DNA from: an uncultured Alistipes sp.
Lineage (GTDB): Bacteria; Bacteroidota; Bacteroidia; Bacteroidales; Rikenellaceae
DNA length: 35,293 nt
Assembly (NCBI GenBank): GCA_900546005.1
Contig: URBJ01000013.1
Span: 1 to 35,293, forward strand
Direction: 5' to 3'
A program made the position numbers and the translations under genes. Under the pieces are notes generated by a model, which worked only from the letters and a program-made list of their open reading frames with translations, was not told the origin of the DNA and made no database searches. Positions within the stretch are counted from its first letter, which is position 1; each line of letters opens with the position of its first letter. Positions 7,514-16,171 of the stretch are shown here, in pieces.

Positions 7514-8164
7514 TCAGTTTCTGAGTTTGCGCAGATCGTCGGTCGAGATCTGCGTGAAATTGTCGATCAGCAGGTCGTAATCGGAGAGGGCGCTGCGATC
7601 GAAGGTCGAAGCTATGGCGACTACGGCACAACCGGCACGACGGGCAGCCTCGATGCCGACCGGTGCATCCTCCGCGACGATACACTCCGCGGGGTCGAGT
7701 CCCAGTTTCTTTGCGGCGAGCAGGTAGACTTCCGGATCGGGTTTTCCGTGCGTAATCATGTCTCCGTTGGCAATGGCATCGAAATAGGGGGTGATGCCGC
7801 ATTTCGAGAGGACGAAGTTCACGTTGGGTGTATTTCCCGACGATCCGACAGCGGTTTTGAATCCTTCGCTTTTAAGCGACTTGAGAAAATCGACCAAGCC
7901 TGGAGCCGGAGCGATTGTCCGTTCGAAAATCTCGCGATAGATCTCCTCTTTTTCGGCTGCAATTTTGTGCCAGTCCACTTTCTTGATCACCTCGGGCATC
8001 AATCTTTCCAGAATCTGGTCGTTGGTCATCCCAAACGTGGGCATGAATCGTTCCCGGCTGAAGGGTACGCCGTATTTTCGGCAGATGACAGCAAAAGCCT
8101 CGATATGCGCATCTCGGTTGTCGACCAGTACGCCGTCCATGTCGAATATTACACCTCGGATCAT
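7514..8164 (-). CDS. HAD-superfamily hydrolase, beta-phosphoglucomutase-like
   Basis: A 216-residue cytoplasmic phosphatase or mutase of the HAD superfamily. Motif I is DMDGVLVD with nucleophile D8 and acid/base D10; motif II is the serine in GSSGN; motif III is the lysine in HGKPDPEVY; motif IV is EDAPVGIEAA. A helical cap lies between motifs I and II, as in beta-phosphoglucomutase and phosphoglycolate-phosphatase relatives. I chose the ATG at 8164 because the family begins within a few residues of DxDG and because a longer frame to 8719 would run over the promoter and the divergent gene. The substrate is probably a sugar phosphate but cannot be fixed. It is transcribed alone, with its own promoter and terminator. 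Confidence 0.88.
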   Translation of the reverse strand: MIRGVIFDMDGVLVDNRDAHIEAFAVICRKYGVPFSRERFMPTFGMTNDQILERLMPEVIKKVDWHKIAAEKEEIYREIFERTIAPAPGLVDFLKSLKSEGFKTAVGSSGNTPNVNFVLSKCGITPYFDAIANGDMITHGKPDPEVYLLAAKKLGLDPAECIVAEDAPVGIEAARRAGCAVVAIASTFDRSALSDYDLLIDNFTQISTDDLRKLRN

Positions 8165-8194
8165 AACACTTCTCTTTACTTTTAAAATTCGCCG

Positions 8195-8202
8195 CAAATA
8201 TA
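8195..8202 (-). promoter_or_regulatory. -7 promoter box for the HAD gene
   Basis: The minus strand reads TATATTTG, matching TAnnTTTG, 30 bases upstream of the start codon at 8164. It lies back to back with the plus-strand box at 8275-8282, giving a divergent promoter pair. Confidence 0.55.
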
Positions 8203-8274
8203 CGCTATTTTCTTGCAGTTTCGACTTTTGTATGGTTTCCTTTTGCAGCGATGAGGAACGTACCGAAAATTTCG

Positions 8275-8282
8275 TATCTTTG
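8275..8282 (+). promoter_or_regulatory. -7 promoter box for the LysM protein gene
   Basis: TATCTTTG matches TAnnTTTG and lies 26 bases upstream of the ATG at 8309, a typical leader length in this phylum. No clear -33 TTTG is found at the expected distance. Confidence 0.55.
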
Positions 8283-8308
8283 CCCCTAATCATATCTATT
8301 TCGGGAAC

Positions 8309-10120
8309 ATGAAAAAAGCCGTTTTGTTTTTGGTCGGGATGCTGATTTTGGCCGTAGGGGCGCAGGCCCAGAGCCAGACGGAAAAGTCGACCAGCATCGT
8401 TACGATCGGAGGTGAAGGTTATTATGTCCATACAGTCCGGCCCGGAGATACGTTCTACTCGTTGTGTAAGGTCTATTCGACCGATGAAGCGACGATCCGC
8501 CGGTTCAATCCGCACGTTGATGACGGATTGAAGACGGGTCAGGTGTTGAAGATTCCAGTGGTGAAGGAGGAGGTCAAGCCCTTGTCCGACCGGAAAAAAC
8601 GCCGCTTGTTCGATGTGCACACGGTCAATCGGGGCGAGACGGCCTATTCCATTGCCAAACGATACGGCGTGGGACTCGATGTGCTGTTGGAGGACAACGA
8701 AGGGTTCGATCCGGCCCATCTTTCCATCGGACAGCAGATCAATATCCGCAAGACCAGTCAGGGAACCAGTGATTCACTGCGGATCGGGGAGCAGATCGAG
8801 ACCTATACCGATGCGTTGAATCAGGTTTCGGATCGCTTCGTACACCATATCGTTGCCCGCGGAGAGACACTCTATTCGTTGGGTAAGCAGTATGGCATTC
8901 CGGTCGATTCGATTGTCCGGTATAACGATTCGGCGCTAAAGGAGGGTTTGAAGCAGGGAAGTATATTGCGCTTGCCGGTCAAACGGAGCGGTACGGTTAC
9001 CCAAACAGCAGCTGCGGATACGACAACGGCACCTCACACCCTGCCCGTAGTGTCGACCGGAAACGAAACGGTCAAGGCGATCGATATAACGGCTCCGATG
9101 CGTGTGGCGGTATTGCTGCCCATGCGGGTCAACGGATCTTCCGGCAGGCAGTTCTTGGAGTTCTATCAAGGGGTGTTGCTGGCGCTCGAGGAGTTGAAGT
9201 CGGATGGCATTTCGACGCAGGTCGATCTGTTCAATACGGCCCGGTCGGTTACCGAGGTCGAATCGTTGTTGCAACGACCGGAGCTGCAGCAGGCCGATCT
9301 GATCATAGGTCCGGTTTATGACGAGTGCTTCCCTCCCGTAGCCGCCTTTGCAGCCGAACGGGGAATTCCTGTGGTCTCACCGTTGGCGGAGCTCCGCAGT
9401 GCAGACAATTCGTTGCTGTTTCAGGTTGCTCCGACGGCTTCGTCGAAGTACGACAAGTTGAAGGATGATCTGTCCGATGCACGTCATGTGATTGTCATAT
9501 CGTCGGCCCGCAACGATGCCGAATTTGTTTCCGAAATCACGCCGTTCATACCCAAATCGGCCAAGCGGATCGACTATGTGCGGAACATGAGTACGATGAC
9601 GCTTGCCGATCAGCTCAGCTTCGAGAAAGACAACGTGATTGTGGTGTTGTCTGAGGATGAGACGACGAGCGAATCGATACTGGCCTATATCGGATCGATT
9701 TGCAGCGGCATGGCGGCAAAAGAGGGGAAAGAGCCTGTGGTTCGGGTGATCTCCAGTTCCCGTTGGGCCCGTTTCCGGAATACCGACAAGGATCTGTTCT
9801 TTAAGATGAACCTGCGATATGTGACCTCATACCATGCCGATCGGAACAACGAGCGGGTACTCAATTTCGACAATCGCTATATTTCAGCCTTTGGGTCGTT
9901 GCCCAGCCTCTACTCCTATCGGGGTTATGATGTAGCCAAACTATTTGTCGGGAAGTTGAAGCTGCACGGAGCGGAGTTCATCTCCTATTTGAATGATGCC
10001 GATCTGCCGTTGTTGCAGACTCCGTACCGATTTGAACAGCAGCAGCCCGGACACCGCTACGAGAATCGGGAGTGGGCTTTGGTTTGCTACAACGGAAACT
10101 ATACGATCGAAGTGAAGTGA
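8309..10120 (+). CDS. secreted protein with three LysM domains and a type 1 periplasmic-binding fold
   Basis: A 603-residue exported protein. Residues 1-20 are a signal peptide (ending AVGAQA). Three LysM repeats follow at about 38-83, 102-147 and 178-223, each with the pattern HTVRPGDTFYSLCKVY or similar and ending in KIP/NIR/RLP; LysM binds N-acetylglucosamine-containing chains such as peptidoglycan. After a Thr/Ala-rich linker, residues about 262-590 look like a type 1 periplasmic-binding domain (MRVAVLLPMRVNG, then QFLEFYQGVLLALEEL and DLIIGPVYDECFPPVAAFA). It is a peptidoglycan-attached periplasmic protein; the binding fold may sense a ligand or contact a cell-wall enzyme, loosely like LpoA. 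Function beyond wall binding is not known to me. It is transcribed alone. Confidence 0.88.
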   Translation: MKKAVLFLVGMLILAVGAQAQSQTEKSTSIVTIGGEGYYVHTVRPGDTFYSLCKVYSTDEATIRRFNPHVDDGLKTGQVLKIPVVKEEVKPLSDRKKRRLFDVHTVNRGETAYSIAKRYGVGLDVLLEDNEGFDPAHLSIGQQINIRKTSQGTSDSLRIGEQIETYTDALNQVSDRFVHHIVARGETLYSLGKQYGIPVDSIVRYNDSALKEGLKQGSILRLPVKRSGTVTQTAAADTTTAPHTLPVVSTGNETVKAIDITAPMRVAVLLPMRVNGSSGRQFLEFYQGVLLALEELKSDGISTQVDLFNTARSVTEVESLLQRPELQQADLIIGPVYDECFPPVAAFAAERGIPVVSPLAELRSADNSLLFQVAPTASSKYDKLKDDLSDARHVIVISSARNDAEFVSEITPFIPKSAKRIDYVRNMSTMTLADQLSFEKDNVIVVLSEDETTSESILAYIGSICSGMAAKEGKEPVVRVISSSRWARFRNTDKDLFFKMNLRYVTSYHADRNNERVLNFDNRYISAFGSLPSLYSYRGYDVAKLFVGKLKLHGAEFISYLNDADLPLLQTPYRFEQQQPGHRYENREWALVCYNGNYTIEVK

Positions 10121-10501
10121 GAACGCACCGATCGATTTTCCGGACAAGACGGTCGGTAGCGGGCAATTCGATGATATGGGGAGTCTCCGCAGTTCAGGGG
10201 GAGGATAATGTGAGCCGGATGCGTATTGCCCTTGTTTATGGAGATGACAGAAGGACGGAGGTGGTCGAAATTTGATGCCATGAAGAGAGGCCGGAATCCG
10301 TGTGGTGTGCTCTCTGGAAATGCAAACGGATGAAAAGAGACAAGCAATCGACAAAAACGGATCGTCCCCATTGCGGGTAAGGATGGAACAGATTGAGAGA
10401 TAATCCGATACGTTTTAGTTATACAGAAAAGAGGCAATAGGTTGATATAGGTGTTCCATCTGTTTTGTCTATTCCCGTGTTTTTAGGAGTGTGTATAATA
10501 A
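10121..10501. other. 380-base intergenic stretch without a recognised gene
   Basis: It lies between the LysM gene and the bidirectional terminator beyond htpG. No frame here codes for a protein I recognise, and no TAnnTTTG box is visible on either strand. Two potential long-range pairings occur: GGGCAAT (10161-10167) with ATTGCCC (10225-10231), and an AGAGAG/CTCTCT pair around 10280-10312. It may be a long 3' untranslated region, a structured RNA, or decayed sequence. None of the common riboswitch, RNase P, tmRNA or 6S signatures was recognised. Confidence 0.3.
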
Positions 10502-10535
10502 AAAAAGAGGACTCGTATTAACGAGTCCTCTTTTT
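10502..10535. terminator. bidirectional terminator between the LysM gene and htpG
   Basis: Arms AAAAAGAGGACTCGT (10502-10516) and ACGAGTCCTCTTTTT (10521-10535) pair perfectly over 15 bp around a 4-base loop. There is an A run on the left and a T run on the right, so it can end transcription from both convergent genes. It lies 14 bases past the htpG stop. Confidence 0.85.
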
Positions 10536-10549
10536 AGATATGAGATCTT

Positions 10550-12607
10550 CTATTTTTCGATCAATTCGACACTCCGGCGGATAAAGTTGGTCAGGTTTTC
10601 ACCCTTCAACATGCTGTTCGACAGCAGCGCCAGATCGATAATCTGTTTCACTAATTTATTCTCTTTGCCGATCTCGGTGAGCCGTTGGTTACGCTGTTGG
10701 AGCAGACCGTCCAGCTTCTCTTTGATCTGGGTACGTTGATCCTTCTCCTCCTGCGTCAACTCTTCCTCTTTTTTGCCCTTGATCAGCTCTTCGAGGTTGT
10801 GTTGTTCGGCGGTTGCGGCATCGATCTTCTTGGTCATCGTCCTCAACTTGTCTCCGTAGCTCTTCTCAACCTCTCCGAGTATCTCTGCGATCAGCGGATG
10901 GTTGCCGTTGATGACTACATTGAAGTTGTCCGGCATCTGTCCGTAGAACTGCATTCCGGCACCGCCCATGGCTGCCATGTCTTTCATACGACGCATGAAT
11001 TCGTTCTGCGTGATGACTACCGGCATCTCGGACTCATCCATCGCTTCGAAGGATACCATATAGTGAACCTTCTCTTCGGCCGGAAGCTGAGCTTCGAATA
11101 CGGGACGCAACAGCTGTTGCTGAGCCGAGCTGAGGGCCATCTTCAACGGAGTATCCTTTTCGATCAGCTTTTCGATCACATCCGAGTCGACCCGGACGAA
11201 ACGGGTACCCTGATTCTTGTTTTCGAACCAGCCGATGAAGTGGGTATCCAGCTGGCCGTCCATAACCAATACGTCGTACCCTTTCTGACGGGCAGCGCTG
11301 ACAAAGGAGTTCTGGGCAACCGGATCATTCGTGTAGAGGTAGATCACGTTTTTGTTTTTGTCGGTTTGGTTCTCCTTGACTAATGCAGCATACTCCGAAA
11401 GCGTGAAGTACTTACCCTCTGTATTTTTCAGCAAGGTGAAATCCGTAGCTTTTTCGGCGAATTTCTCGTCGGTGATGATTCCGTACTGAATGAAGATCTT
11501 CAGGTCATCCCACTTTTTCTCATACTCGTCCCGATGTTGGGTGAAGAGTTCGTTCAGTCGGTCGGCAACCTTTCGGGTGATGTATCCCGAGATTTTCTTG
11601 ACGTTCGAATCGCTTTGCAGGTAGCTTCTCGATACGTTAAGCGGAATATCCGGAGAGTCGATTACACCGTGCAGCAGCGTCAGGAACTCCGGTACGATGC
11701 CCTCGACCGAGTCGGTGACGAAGACCTGATTGCAATAGAGCTGTATCTTGTTCTTCTGTATTTCGAAGTTGTTCCGAATCTTCGGGAAGTAGAGAATACC
11801 GGTCAGATTGAACGGGTAGTCGATGTTGAGGTGGATGTAGAAGAGCGGATCTTCGGACATCGGGTAGAGGGAGCGGTAAAACTCCATGTACTCTTTGTCG
11901 GTGAGGTCGGCCGGTTTCTTTGTCCACAGCGGCTCTGCGGCATTGACGATATCATCCTGATCGGTGTCGACGTATTTACCGTCTTTCCACTCCTGTTTCT
12001 TGCCGAAGGCGATCGGAATGGGCAGGAAACGGCAATATTTGTCGAGGATCGTTCTGATCCGCGATTTGTCGGCAAACTCTTTGGCATCTTCGCTCAAGTG
12101 GAGGATGATGTCCGTACCGCGTTTACGTTCAGTTGCGGCCTCTTCCATCGTGTATTCGGGAGATCCGTCGCACGACCAATGCATCGTCTTCGACCCTTCG
12201 CGGTAGGAACGGGTTATGATCTCCACTTTGTCCGAGACCATGAAAGCCGAGTAGAAACCCAGACCGAAGTGTCCGATGATCGCTTGGTTCTTATACTTTT
12301 CGAGGAACTCTTCGGCACCCGAGAAGGCGATCTGGTTGATGTATTTGTCGATCTCTTCGGCGGTCATGCCGATACCCGAATCGGAGACGGTCAAGATCCG
12401 TTTTTCGGGATCCAGCGAGACGTGTACGGTCAGGTCGCCCAATTCACCTTTGAATTCGCCGATCGACGAAAGGGTTTTGATCTTCTGGGTGGCATCTACC
12501 GCATTCGAAACCAATTCACGCAGAAATATTTCGTGATCCGAGTAGAGAAACTTTTTTATGACTGGAAAGATGTTCTCTGTCGTAACGCCAATTTTTCCGT
12601 TTTGCAT
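10550..12607 (-). CDS. htpG: molecular chaperone HtpG (Hsp90)
   Basis: A 685-residue cytoplasmic Hsp90 homologue, full length for this phylum. The N-terminal GHKL ATPase domain shows FLRELVSNAVDAT (28-40; catalytic E31, Mg-binding N35), DSGIGM (76-81) and GHFGLGFYSAFMV. The middle client-binding domain contains IPLNVSRSYLQ, and the C-terminal dimerisation domain follows. I chose the ATG at 12607 (MQNGKIGVTTENIF) because HtpG proteins start at this point and the extended frame to 12703 adds a basic segment that crosses a palindrome. HtpG uses ATP hydrolysis to fold and protect client proteins under stress. It is transcribed alone, with a 15-bp palindrome 68 bases upstream that may be an operator. 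Confidence 0.96.
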   Translation of the reverse strand: MQNGKIGVTTENIFPVIKKFLYSDHEIFLRELVSNAVDATQKIKTLSSIGEFKGELGDLTVHVSLDPEKRILTVSDSGIGMTAEEIDKYINQIAFSGAEEFLEKYKNQAIIGHFGLGFYSAFMVSDKVEIITRSYREGSKTMHWSCDGSPEYTMEEAATERKRGTDIILHLSEDAKEFADKSRIRTILDKYCRFLPIPIAFGKKQEWKDGKYVDTDQDDIVNAAEPLWTKKPADLTDKEYMEFYRSLYPMSEDPLFYIHLNIDYPFNLTGILYFPKIRNNFEIQKNKIQLYCNQVFVTDSVEGIVPEFLTLLHGVIDSPDIPLNVSRSYLQSDSNVKKISGYITRKVADRLNELFTQHRDEYEKKWDDLKIFIQYGIITDEKFAEKATDFTLLKNTEGKYFTLSEYAALVKENQTDKNKNVIYLYTNDPVAQNSFVSAARQKGYDVLVMDGQLDTHFIGWFENKNQGTRFVRVDSDVIEKLIEKDTPLKMALSSAQQQLLRPVFEAQLPAEEKVHYMVSFEAMDESEMPVVITQNEFMRRMKDMAAMGGAGMQFYGQMPDNFNVVINGNHPLIAEILGEVEKSYGDKLRTMTKKIDAATAEQHNLEELIKGKKEEELTQEEKDQRTQIKEKLDGLLQQRNQRLTEIGKENKLVKQIIDLALLSNSMLKGENLTNFIRRSVELIEK

Positions 12608-12675
12608 AGCTTTATATTTTTTAGTTTGATTTTCCACAGCTACGCTCAAACAATTTGTGTGCCATTGCTCTCGGC

Positions 12676-12690
12676 GTGACACTTTGTCAC
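12676..12690. promoter_or_regulatory. perfect palindrome upstream of htpG, possible operator
   Basis: GTGACACTTTGTCAC is a perfect inverted repeat with 6-bp arms and a 3-base centre, in the 143-base gap between the acetyltransferase stop and the htpG start. Its size and symmetry fit a dimeric regulator site. It has no T run, so a terminator is unlikely. The regulator is unknown. Confidence 0.35.
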
Positions 12691-12750
12691 GAAACTTGCG
12701 CACGCGACTGACAAATCAGACCGGATCCACGAAGCGTGACAGAGAAAAGC

Positions 12751-13206
12751 TCATAATTCGATCCTTAAACGGACCATGTGCCGGCATTCGATGCCGTTTT
12801 CGAATATGGGTTCGGGGTAGTTGCGCCGAAAGAAGTCCCGGTCGATGCCGTCGATCTCGAAACCACACTTTTGATAGAAGGCCAATTGACCGGTTCCGGC
12901 GTTGGCTGTACCCACTTCGAGTACCGTGCACCGCTCCAAACGGCTTTTGTGTTTTGCGTATTCGATGAGGCTTTTACCGATGCCTTGATGTTGGAAATCG
13001 GCATGTACTGCCAGATTGACTACCTCCATCGTAAAGGGCCGGGTACGCAGCAGTACGCATACTCCGACGAGCCGATCGTCCGAATCGTAGGCGCCATAAC
13101 ACTTTCCCCGTCGGGTATAGTCATCGACGGCATCTCGGGACGGGTCGGCCTCGGTCAGCAAGTCATAGGGTAACTCTTCGACGGAAGGAATTTCGCGAAT
13201 ATCCAT
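12751..13206 (-). CDS. GNAT-family N-acetyltransferase
   Basis: A 151-residue cytoplasmic acetyltransferase of the GNAT fold. Strand 4 and the acetyl-CoA pyrophosphate loop are clear: VVNLAVHADFQHQGIGKSLI, matching the Q/RxxGxG/A signature with QHQGIG. A following GQLAFYQKCGFE is the typical family segment before the last strands. The acceptor substrate cannot be told. It starts 27 bases after the thioesterase stop, so the two are probably co-transcribed. Confidence 0.85.
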   Translation of the reverse strand: MDIREIPSVEELPYDLLTEADPSRDAVDDYTRRGKCYGAYDSDDRLVGVCVLLRTRPFTMEVVNLAVHADFQHQGIGKSLIEYAKHKSRLERCTVLEVGTANAGTGQLAFYQKCGFEIDGIDRDFFRRNYPEPIFENGIECRHMVRLRIEL

Positions 13207-13233
13207 GAATAGAGGATAAAATGGGGGGCAAAG

Positions 13234-13638
13234 TTAGAAATAGGGTTCCATCAATTTCAGGAACCACTCGGGTGCACGACAAGCGCGTCTCGTGTCGCTG
13301 TGCATGAAGGCGAGGGTCACCGATCCGGTATTGATTTTGTCGCCGTTCTCGCGGAATACTTCATAGTCGAAGCGCATACGGACCTTGGGCATTTCCGCCA
13401 GCGAAACCCGAACCGTCAGCAGATCGTCGTCATAGGCCGGGGCTATGTGTCGGCTCTGCACCTCAATCACAGGGAGCATGATGCCGTGTTTTTCCATGTC
13501 GTTGTAGGTGGTTCCGAACTCCCGCAGCATTTCGGTCCGGGCCGTTTCGTAGTATCGGATGTAGTTCGAGTGGTGAACGATTCCCATGCAGTCGGTTTCG
13601 TAGTATCTGACCCGAATTTTAATGTCTCTGCTAATCAT
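13234..13638 (-). CDS. acyl-CoA thioesterase, YbgC/4-hydroxybenzoyl-CoA thioesterase type
   Basis: A 134-residue hotdog-fold thioesterase. The signature RVRYYETDCMGIVHHSNY contains the catalytic aspartate D16 and the conserved HHSNY turn; the long hotdog helix follows (YIRYYETARTEMLREFG). Family members hydrolyse short or aromatic acyl-CoAs, and YbgC is linked to the Tol-Pal envelope system in proteobacteria. No Tol-Pal gene is nearby here. An arylacyl-CoA substrate would fit the aromatic metabolism seen elsewhere in the window, but this is speculation. It begins just after the guaB terminator and precedes the GNAT gene. Confidence 0.87.
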   Translation of the reverse strand: MISRDIKIRVRYYETDCMGIVHHSNYIRYYETARTEMLREFGTTYNDMEKHGIMLPVIEVQSRHIAPAYDDDLLTVRVSLAEMPKVRMRFDYEVFRENGDKINTGSVTLAFMHSDTRRACRAPEWFLKLMEPYF

Positions 13639-13654
13639 GATAAGATGTGTTTCA

Positions 13655-13692
13655 GGTAAAAATTCGGGAGCACTCGGCTGGGTGCTCCCGAA
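13655..13692 (-). terminator. guaB terminator
   Basis: Arms TTCGGGAGCAC (13663-13673) and GTGCTCCCGAA (13682-13692) pair over 11 bp with an 8-base loop. The A run at 13658-13662 gives a T run on the minus strand. It sits 27 bases past the guaB stop. Confidence 0.85.
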
Positions 13693-13718
13693 ACGTATCG
13701 TATATGTTTCCGATTCTG

Positions 13719-15191
13719 TTATTCGCCTCTGCTGTAATTGGGAGCTTCGCGCGTGATACTTACGTCGTGCGGATGGCTCTCTAACATACCCGAATTGGTA
13801 ATCCGGATAAAACGAGCCTTTTTGAGGGCCTTGAGGTCAGGTGCTCCGCAGTATCCCATTCCGGCTCTCAGACCGCCGACCATTTGATAAATGACTTCAG
13901 CCAATGTCCCTTTGTAGGGAACGCGGGCAGCGATACCTTCGGGAACCAGTTTCTTGATATCGTCCTCCATGTCTTGGAAGTAACGGTCTTTCGACCCGTG
14001 TTGCATGGCTTCGAGGGAACCCATGCCCCGATATGCTTTGAACTTACGTCCGTTGTAGATGATCGTCTCTCCGGGAGACTCTTCCACACCGGCCAAGAGC
14101 GATCCGGCCATTACGGCATCGGCTCCTGCGGCCAGTGCTTTGACAATGTCGCCCGAGTAGCGCAAACCACCGTCACCGATTACTGGGACACCCGAACCTT
14201 CGATCGTTTTGGCTACGTCGTAGATGGCAGAGAGCTGAGGTACGCCCACTCCTGCGATTACACGGGTCGTACAGATCGATCCCGGACCGATACCCACTTT
14301 TACACCGTCGGCACCGGCATCGACCAACATCTTAGCGGCTTCGCCCGTAGCGATATTTCCCACGACGACATCCAGATCGGGATACTCTTTTTTCACCCGT
14401 TTCAGCATGTTGATCACGTGGATCGACTGTCCGTGAGCCGTATCGATCACGATGGCGTCGACCTGTGCTTCATAGAGTGCGGCAACCCGTTCCATCGTAT
14501 CGTGTGTGACGCCTACACCGGCAGCTACCCGCAACCGTCCCTTGTCGTCCTTTGCGGCATTGGGGTTGGCCTGTACTTTGGTGATATCCTTGTAGGTGAG
14601 CAGACCGATCAAGTGTCCGCCTTCGTCCACCACCGGCAGCTTCTCGATTTTGTTTTGCAACAGGATGTCCGAAGCGGTTTGCAGGTCGGGATTGTGAGTG
14701 GTGATGAGGTTGTCGTGTGTCATGACCTCTTCGATGCGGCGCGACATGTCGCGTTGGAATCTCAGGTCACGGTTGGTAACGATTCCGATCAGAATGCCGT
14801 CGGGCGTAACGACCGGGATACCGCCGATGCGGTTCTCTTTCATCAATTGCAGGGCATCGCCTACGGTGTTGTCTTTTCTGATGGTGATTGGATCATAGAT
14901 CATTCCGTTTTCCGCACGTTTGACTTTTCTCACCTGAATAGCCTGATCGGCGATGGACATGTTTTTGTGAATGACACCGATACCTCCCTCGCGGGCGATG
15001 GCGATTGCCATTTCGGCTTCGGTGACCGTGTCCATTGCCGCCGAGATGATCGGGGTGTTGAGTTGGACGTTTCGGGAGAAGCGCGTAGAGATATTGACCT
15101 CACGGGGTAGGACTTCCGAATACGCGGGAATGAGCAGAACGTCGTCGAACGTCAAACCTTCTGTCTGGATTCTATCTTTTAGGAACGGCAT
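13719..15191 (-). CDS. guaB: inosine-5'-monophosphate dehydrogenase
   Basis: IMPDH of 490 residues, full length; it oxidises IMP to XMP with NAD, the committed step of guanine nucleotide synthesis. The barrel begins with [20 protein letters not shown]. Two CBS domains are inserted at about 100-205 ([32 protein letters not shown]); they usually bind purine nucleotides for regulation. The catalytic loop is GPGSICTTR with C307, and the mobile flap carries [10 protein letters not shown]. It has its own promoter box (15340-15347) and terminator, with a leader of about 140 bases, longer than most in this window. Confidence 0.97.
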   Translation of the reverse strand: MPFLKDRIQTEGLTFDDVLLIPAYSEVLPREVNISTRFSRNVQLNTPIISAAMDTVTEAEMAIAIAREGGIGVIHKNMSIADQAIQVRKVKRAENGMIYDPITIRKDNTVGDALQLMKENRIGGIPVVTPDGILIGIVTNRDLRFQRDMSRRIEEVMTHDNLITTHNPDLQTASDILLQNKIEKLPVVDEGGHLIGLLTYKDITKVQANPNAAKDDKGRLRVAAGVGVTHDTMERVAALYEAQVDAIVIDTAHGQSIHVINMLKRVKKEYPDLDVVVGNIATGEAAKMLVDAGADGVKVGIGPGSICTTRVIAGVGVPQLSAIYDVAKTIEGSGVPVIGDGGLRYSGDIVKALAAGADAVMAGSLLAGVEESPGETIIYNGRKFKAYRGMGSLEAMQHGSKDRYFQDMEDDIKKLVPEGIAARVPYKGTLAEVIYQMVGGLRAGMGYCGAPDLKALKKARFIRITNSGMLESHPHDVSITREAPNYSRGE

Positions 15192-15339
15192 GATATGATT
15201 AGTTTTAAAATGAACGTTAAGGATAAAGTGTATGTTTTACGTGGCAAGTAGCGATCGTTCCGAGCGATACGGTTATAAGAAAACGGGATTCGATTTCAGA
15301 CGTCTCTTTCGTCGATCGTACCCTGCCTGTAAATTTACG

Positions 15340-15347
15340 CAAAATTA
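15340..15347 (-). promoter_or_regulatory. -7 promoter box for guaB
   Basis: The minus strand reads TAATTTTG, matching TAnnTTTG, in the gap between ribF and guaB. It implies a 5' leader of roughly 140 bases before the start at 15191. I see no riboswitch signature in that leader. Confidence 0.45.
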
Positions 15348-15385
15348 GTAAATATCCCGGAATTCCGAATCGTTTTACGAGAATT

Positions 15386-16162
15386 TTAGCGGAATTCGAT
15401 GGTTGTTTCTCCAGTGGGGTGGGGAAAATCCGGTCGGGATAACGATAGTTTGCGGTCGGGACCGATGGACAGGGTAGCGTCGTAAGAGGGATCTTTGTCT
15501 GTTTTCGGTGTGCAGGTTACTGCGTATAGGCCCTCGGCGGGAATCAGTTTATGGGGATCGATGCCCGACACCGAACCGTGGCGATCGACAACACCGTCGA
15601 TGCGATACGCTCTTTCGAGCAGCTGTTCCGCTTCGTGAATTTGGCCTTGAAGGATCAACTGGCGGATGACGGTCGAACTGACGTGATGGGCATCGAGTTG
15701 TTTCTGGGGCATGATTTGCAGGTCGAAGCCATAGGTTTTGCTCAGGGCGAGCAGCTCGTCGTAACCGCCCGAACGATTGTGCCCCAAATGGTGGTTGTAG
15801 CCGACCAGCAAGGTGTCGATATGCAGTTGTCCGACCAGATCTTTCAGAACGAATTCCTGATAGGACATACGGCTGAATTCGAGGGTGAAGGGCACGACGA
15901 TCGTGTGATCTATCCCGAGGCCTGCAAGAATCTCTAGCTTCTCGGGAAGCGGGGTAAGCAGCGCGACAGGAGCGTTGCCAACTACGGTTCGCGGATGCGG
16001 GTCGAACGTGATGACGGTACTTTCGCCGTGTCGCTCGCGGGCCAGTTCGTTCAGTCGGTCGAGTATGGCCCGGTGTCCGTAGTGGATGCCGTCGTATGAT
16101 CCGACAGTGGCGATCGGTCGTCGTATGGTGTCCGTATGTTCGAAGCCGTAGTGTACCTGCAT
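15386..16162 (-). CDS. ribF: RibF-like FAD synthetase (FMN adenylyltransferase) with degenerate riboflavin kinase region
   Basis: A 258-residue protein. The N-terminal nucleotidyltransferase domain (about 14-185) is clear: TVGSYDGIHYGHR (19-31), VITFDPHPRTV (50-60), VGYNHHLGHNRSGG (120-133) and VSSTVIR (161-167). This half transfers AMP to FMN to make FAD. Bifunctional RibF is about 300-315 residues and carries a riboflavin kinase barrel with a GRxLGFPTAN motif; here only about 75 residues follow, with a P..GLYAV echo and no GFPTAN. Kinase activity is therefore unlikely. It starts 9 bases after rex and is surely co-transcribed with it. Confidence 0.82.
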   Translation of the reverse strand: MQVHYGFEHTDTIRRPIATVGSYDGIHYGHRAILDRLNELARERHGESTVITFDPHPRTVVGNAPVALLTPLPEKLEILAGLGIDHTIVVPFTLEFSRMSYQEFVLKDLVGQLHIDTLLVGYNHHLGHNRSGGYDELLALSKTYGFDLQIMPQKQLDAHHVSSTVIRQLILQGQIHEAEQLLERAYRIDGVVDRHGSVSGIDPHKLIPAEGLYAVTCTPKTDKDPSYDATLSIGPDRKLSLSRPDFPHPTGETTIEFR

Positions 16163-16171
16163 GATGGGGTG

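Noticed and set aside
8165..8719. N-terminal extension of the HAD protein by about 185 codons
   Set aside because: The extension runs through both divergent promoter boxes and into the LysM gene; the HAD family begins at the DxDG motif near 8164.
10099..10437. Minus-strand open frame of 112 codons in the gap after the LysM gene
   Set aside because: It overlaps the end of the LysM gene, has no promoter box, and its composition (many Pro, Ser, Arg, His) does not look like a folded protein.
11534..12679. 381-codon plus-strand open frame opposite htpG
   Set aside because: Antisense shadow of the chaperone gene with no domain of its own.
13884..15110. 408-codon plus-strand open frame opposite guaB
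   Set aside because: It mirrors a full-length IMPDH and its translation has no family resemblance.
15192..15339. Long guaB leader considered as a purine riboswitch
   Set aside because: I see no conserved purine riboswitch core or attenuator hairpin before the start codon.
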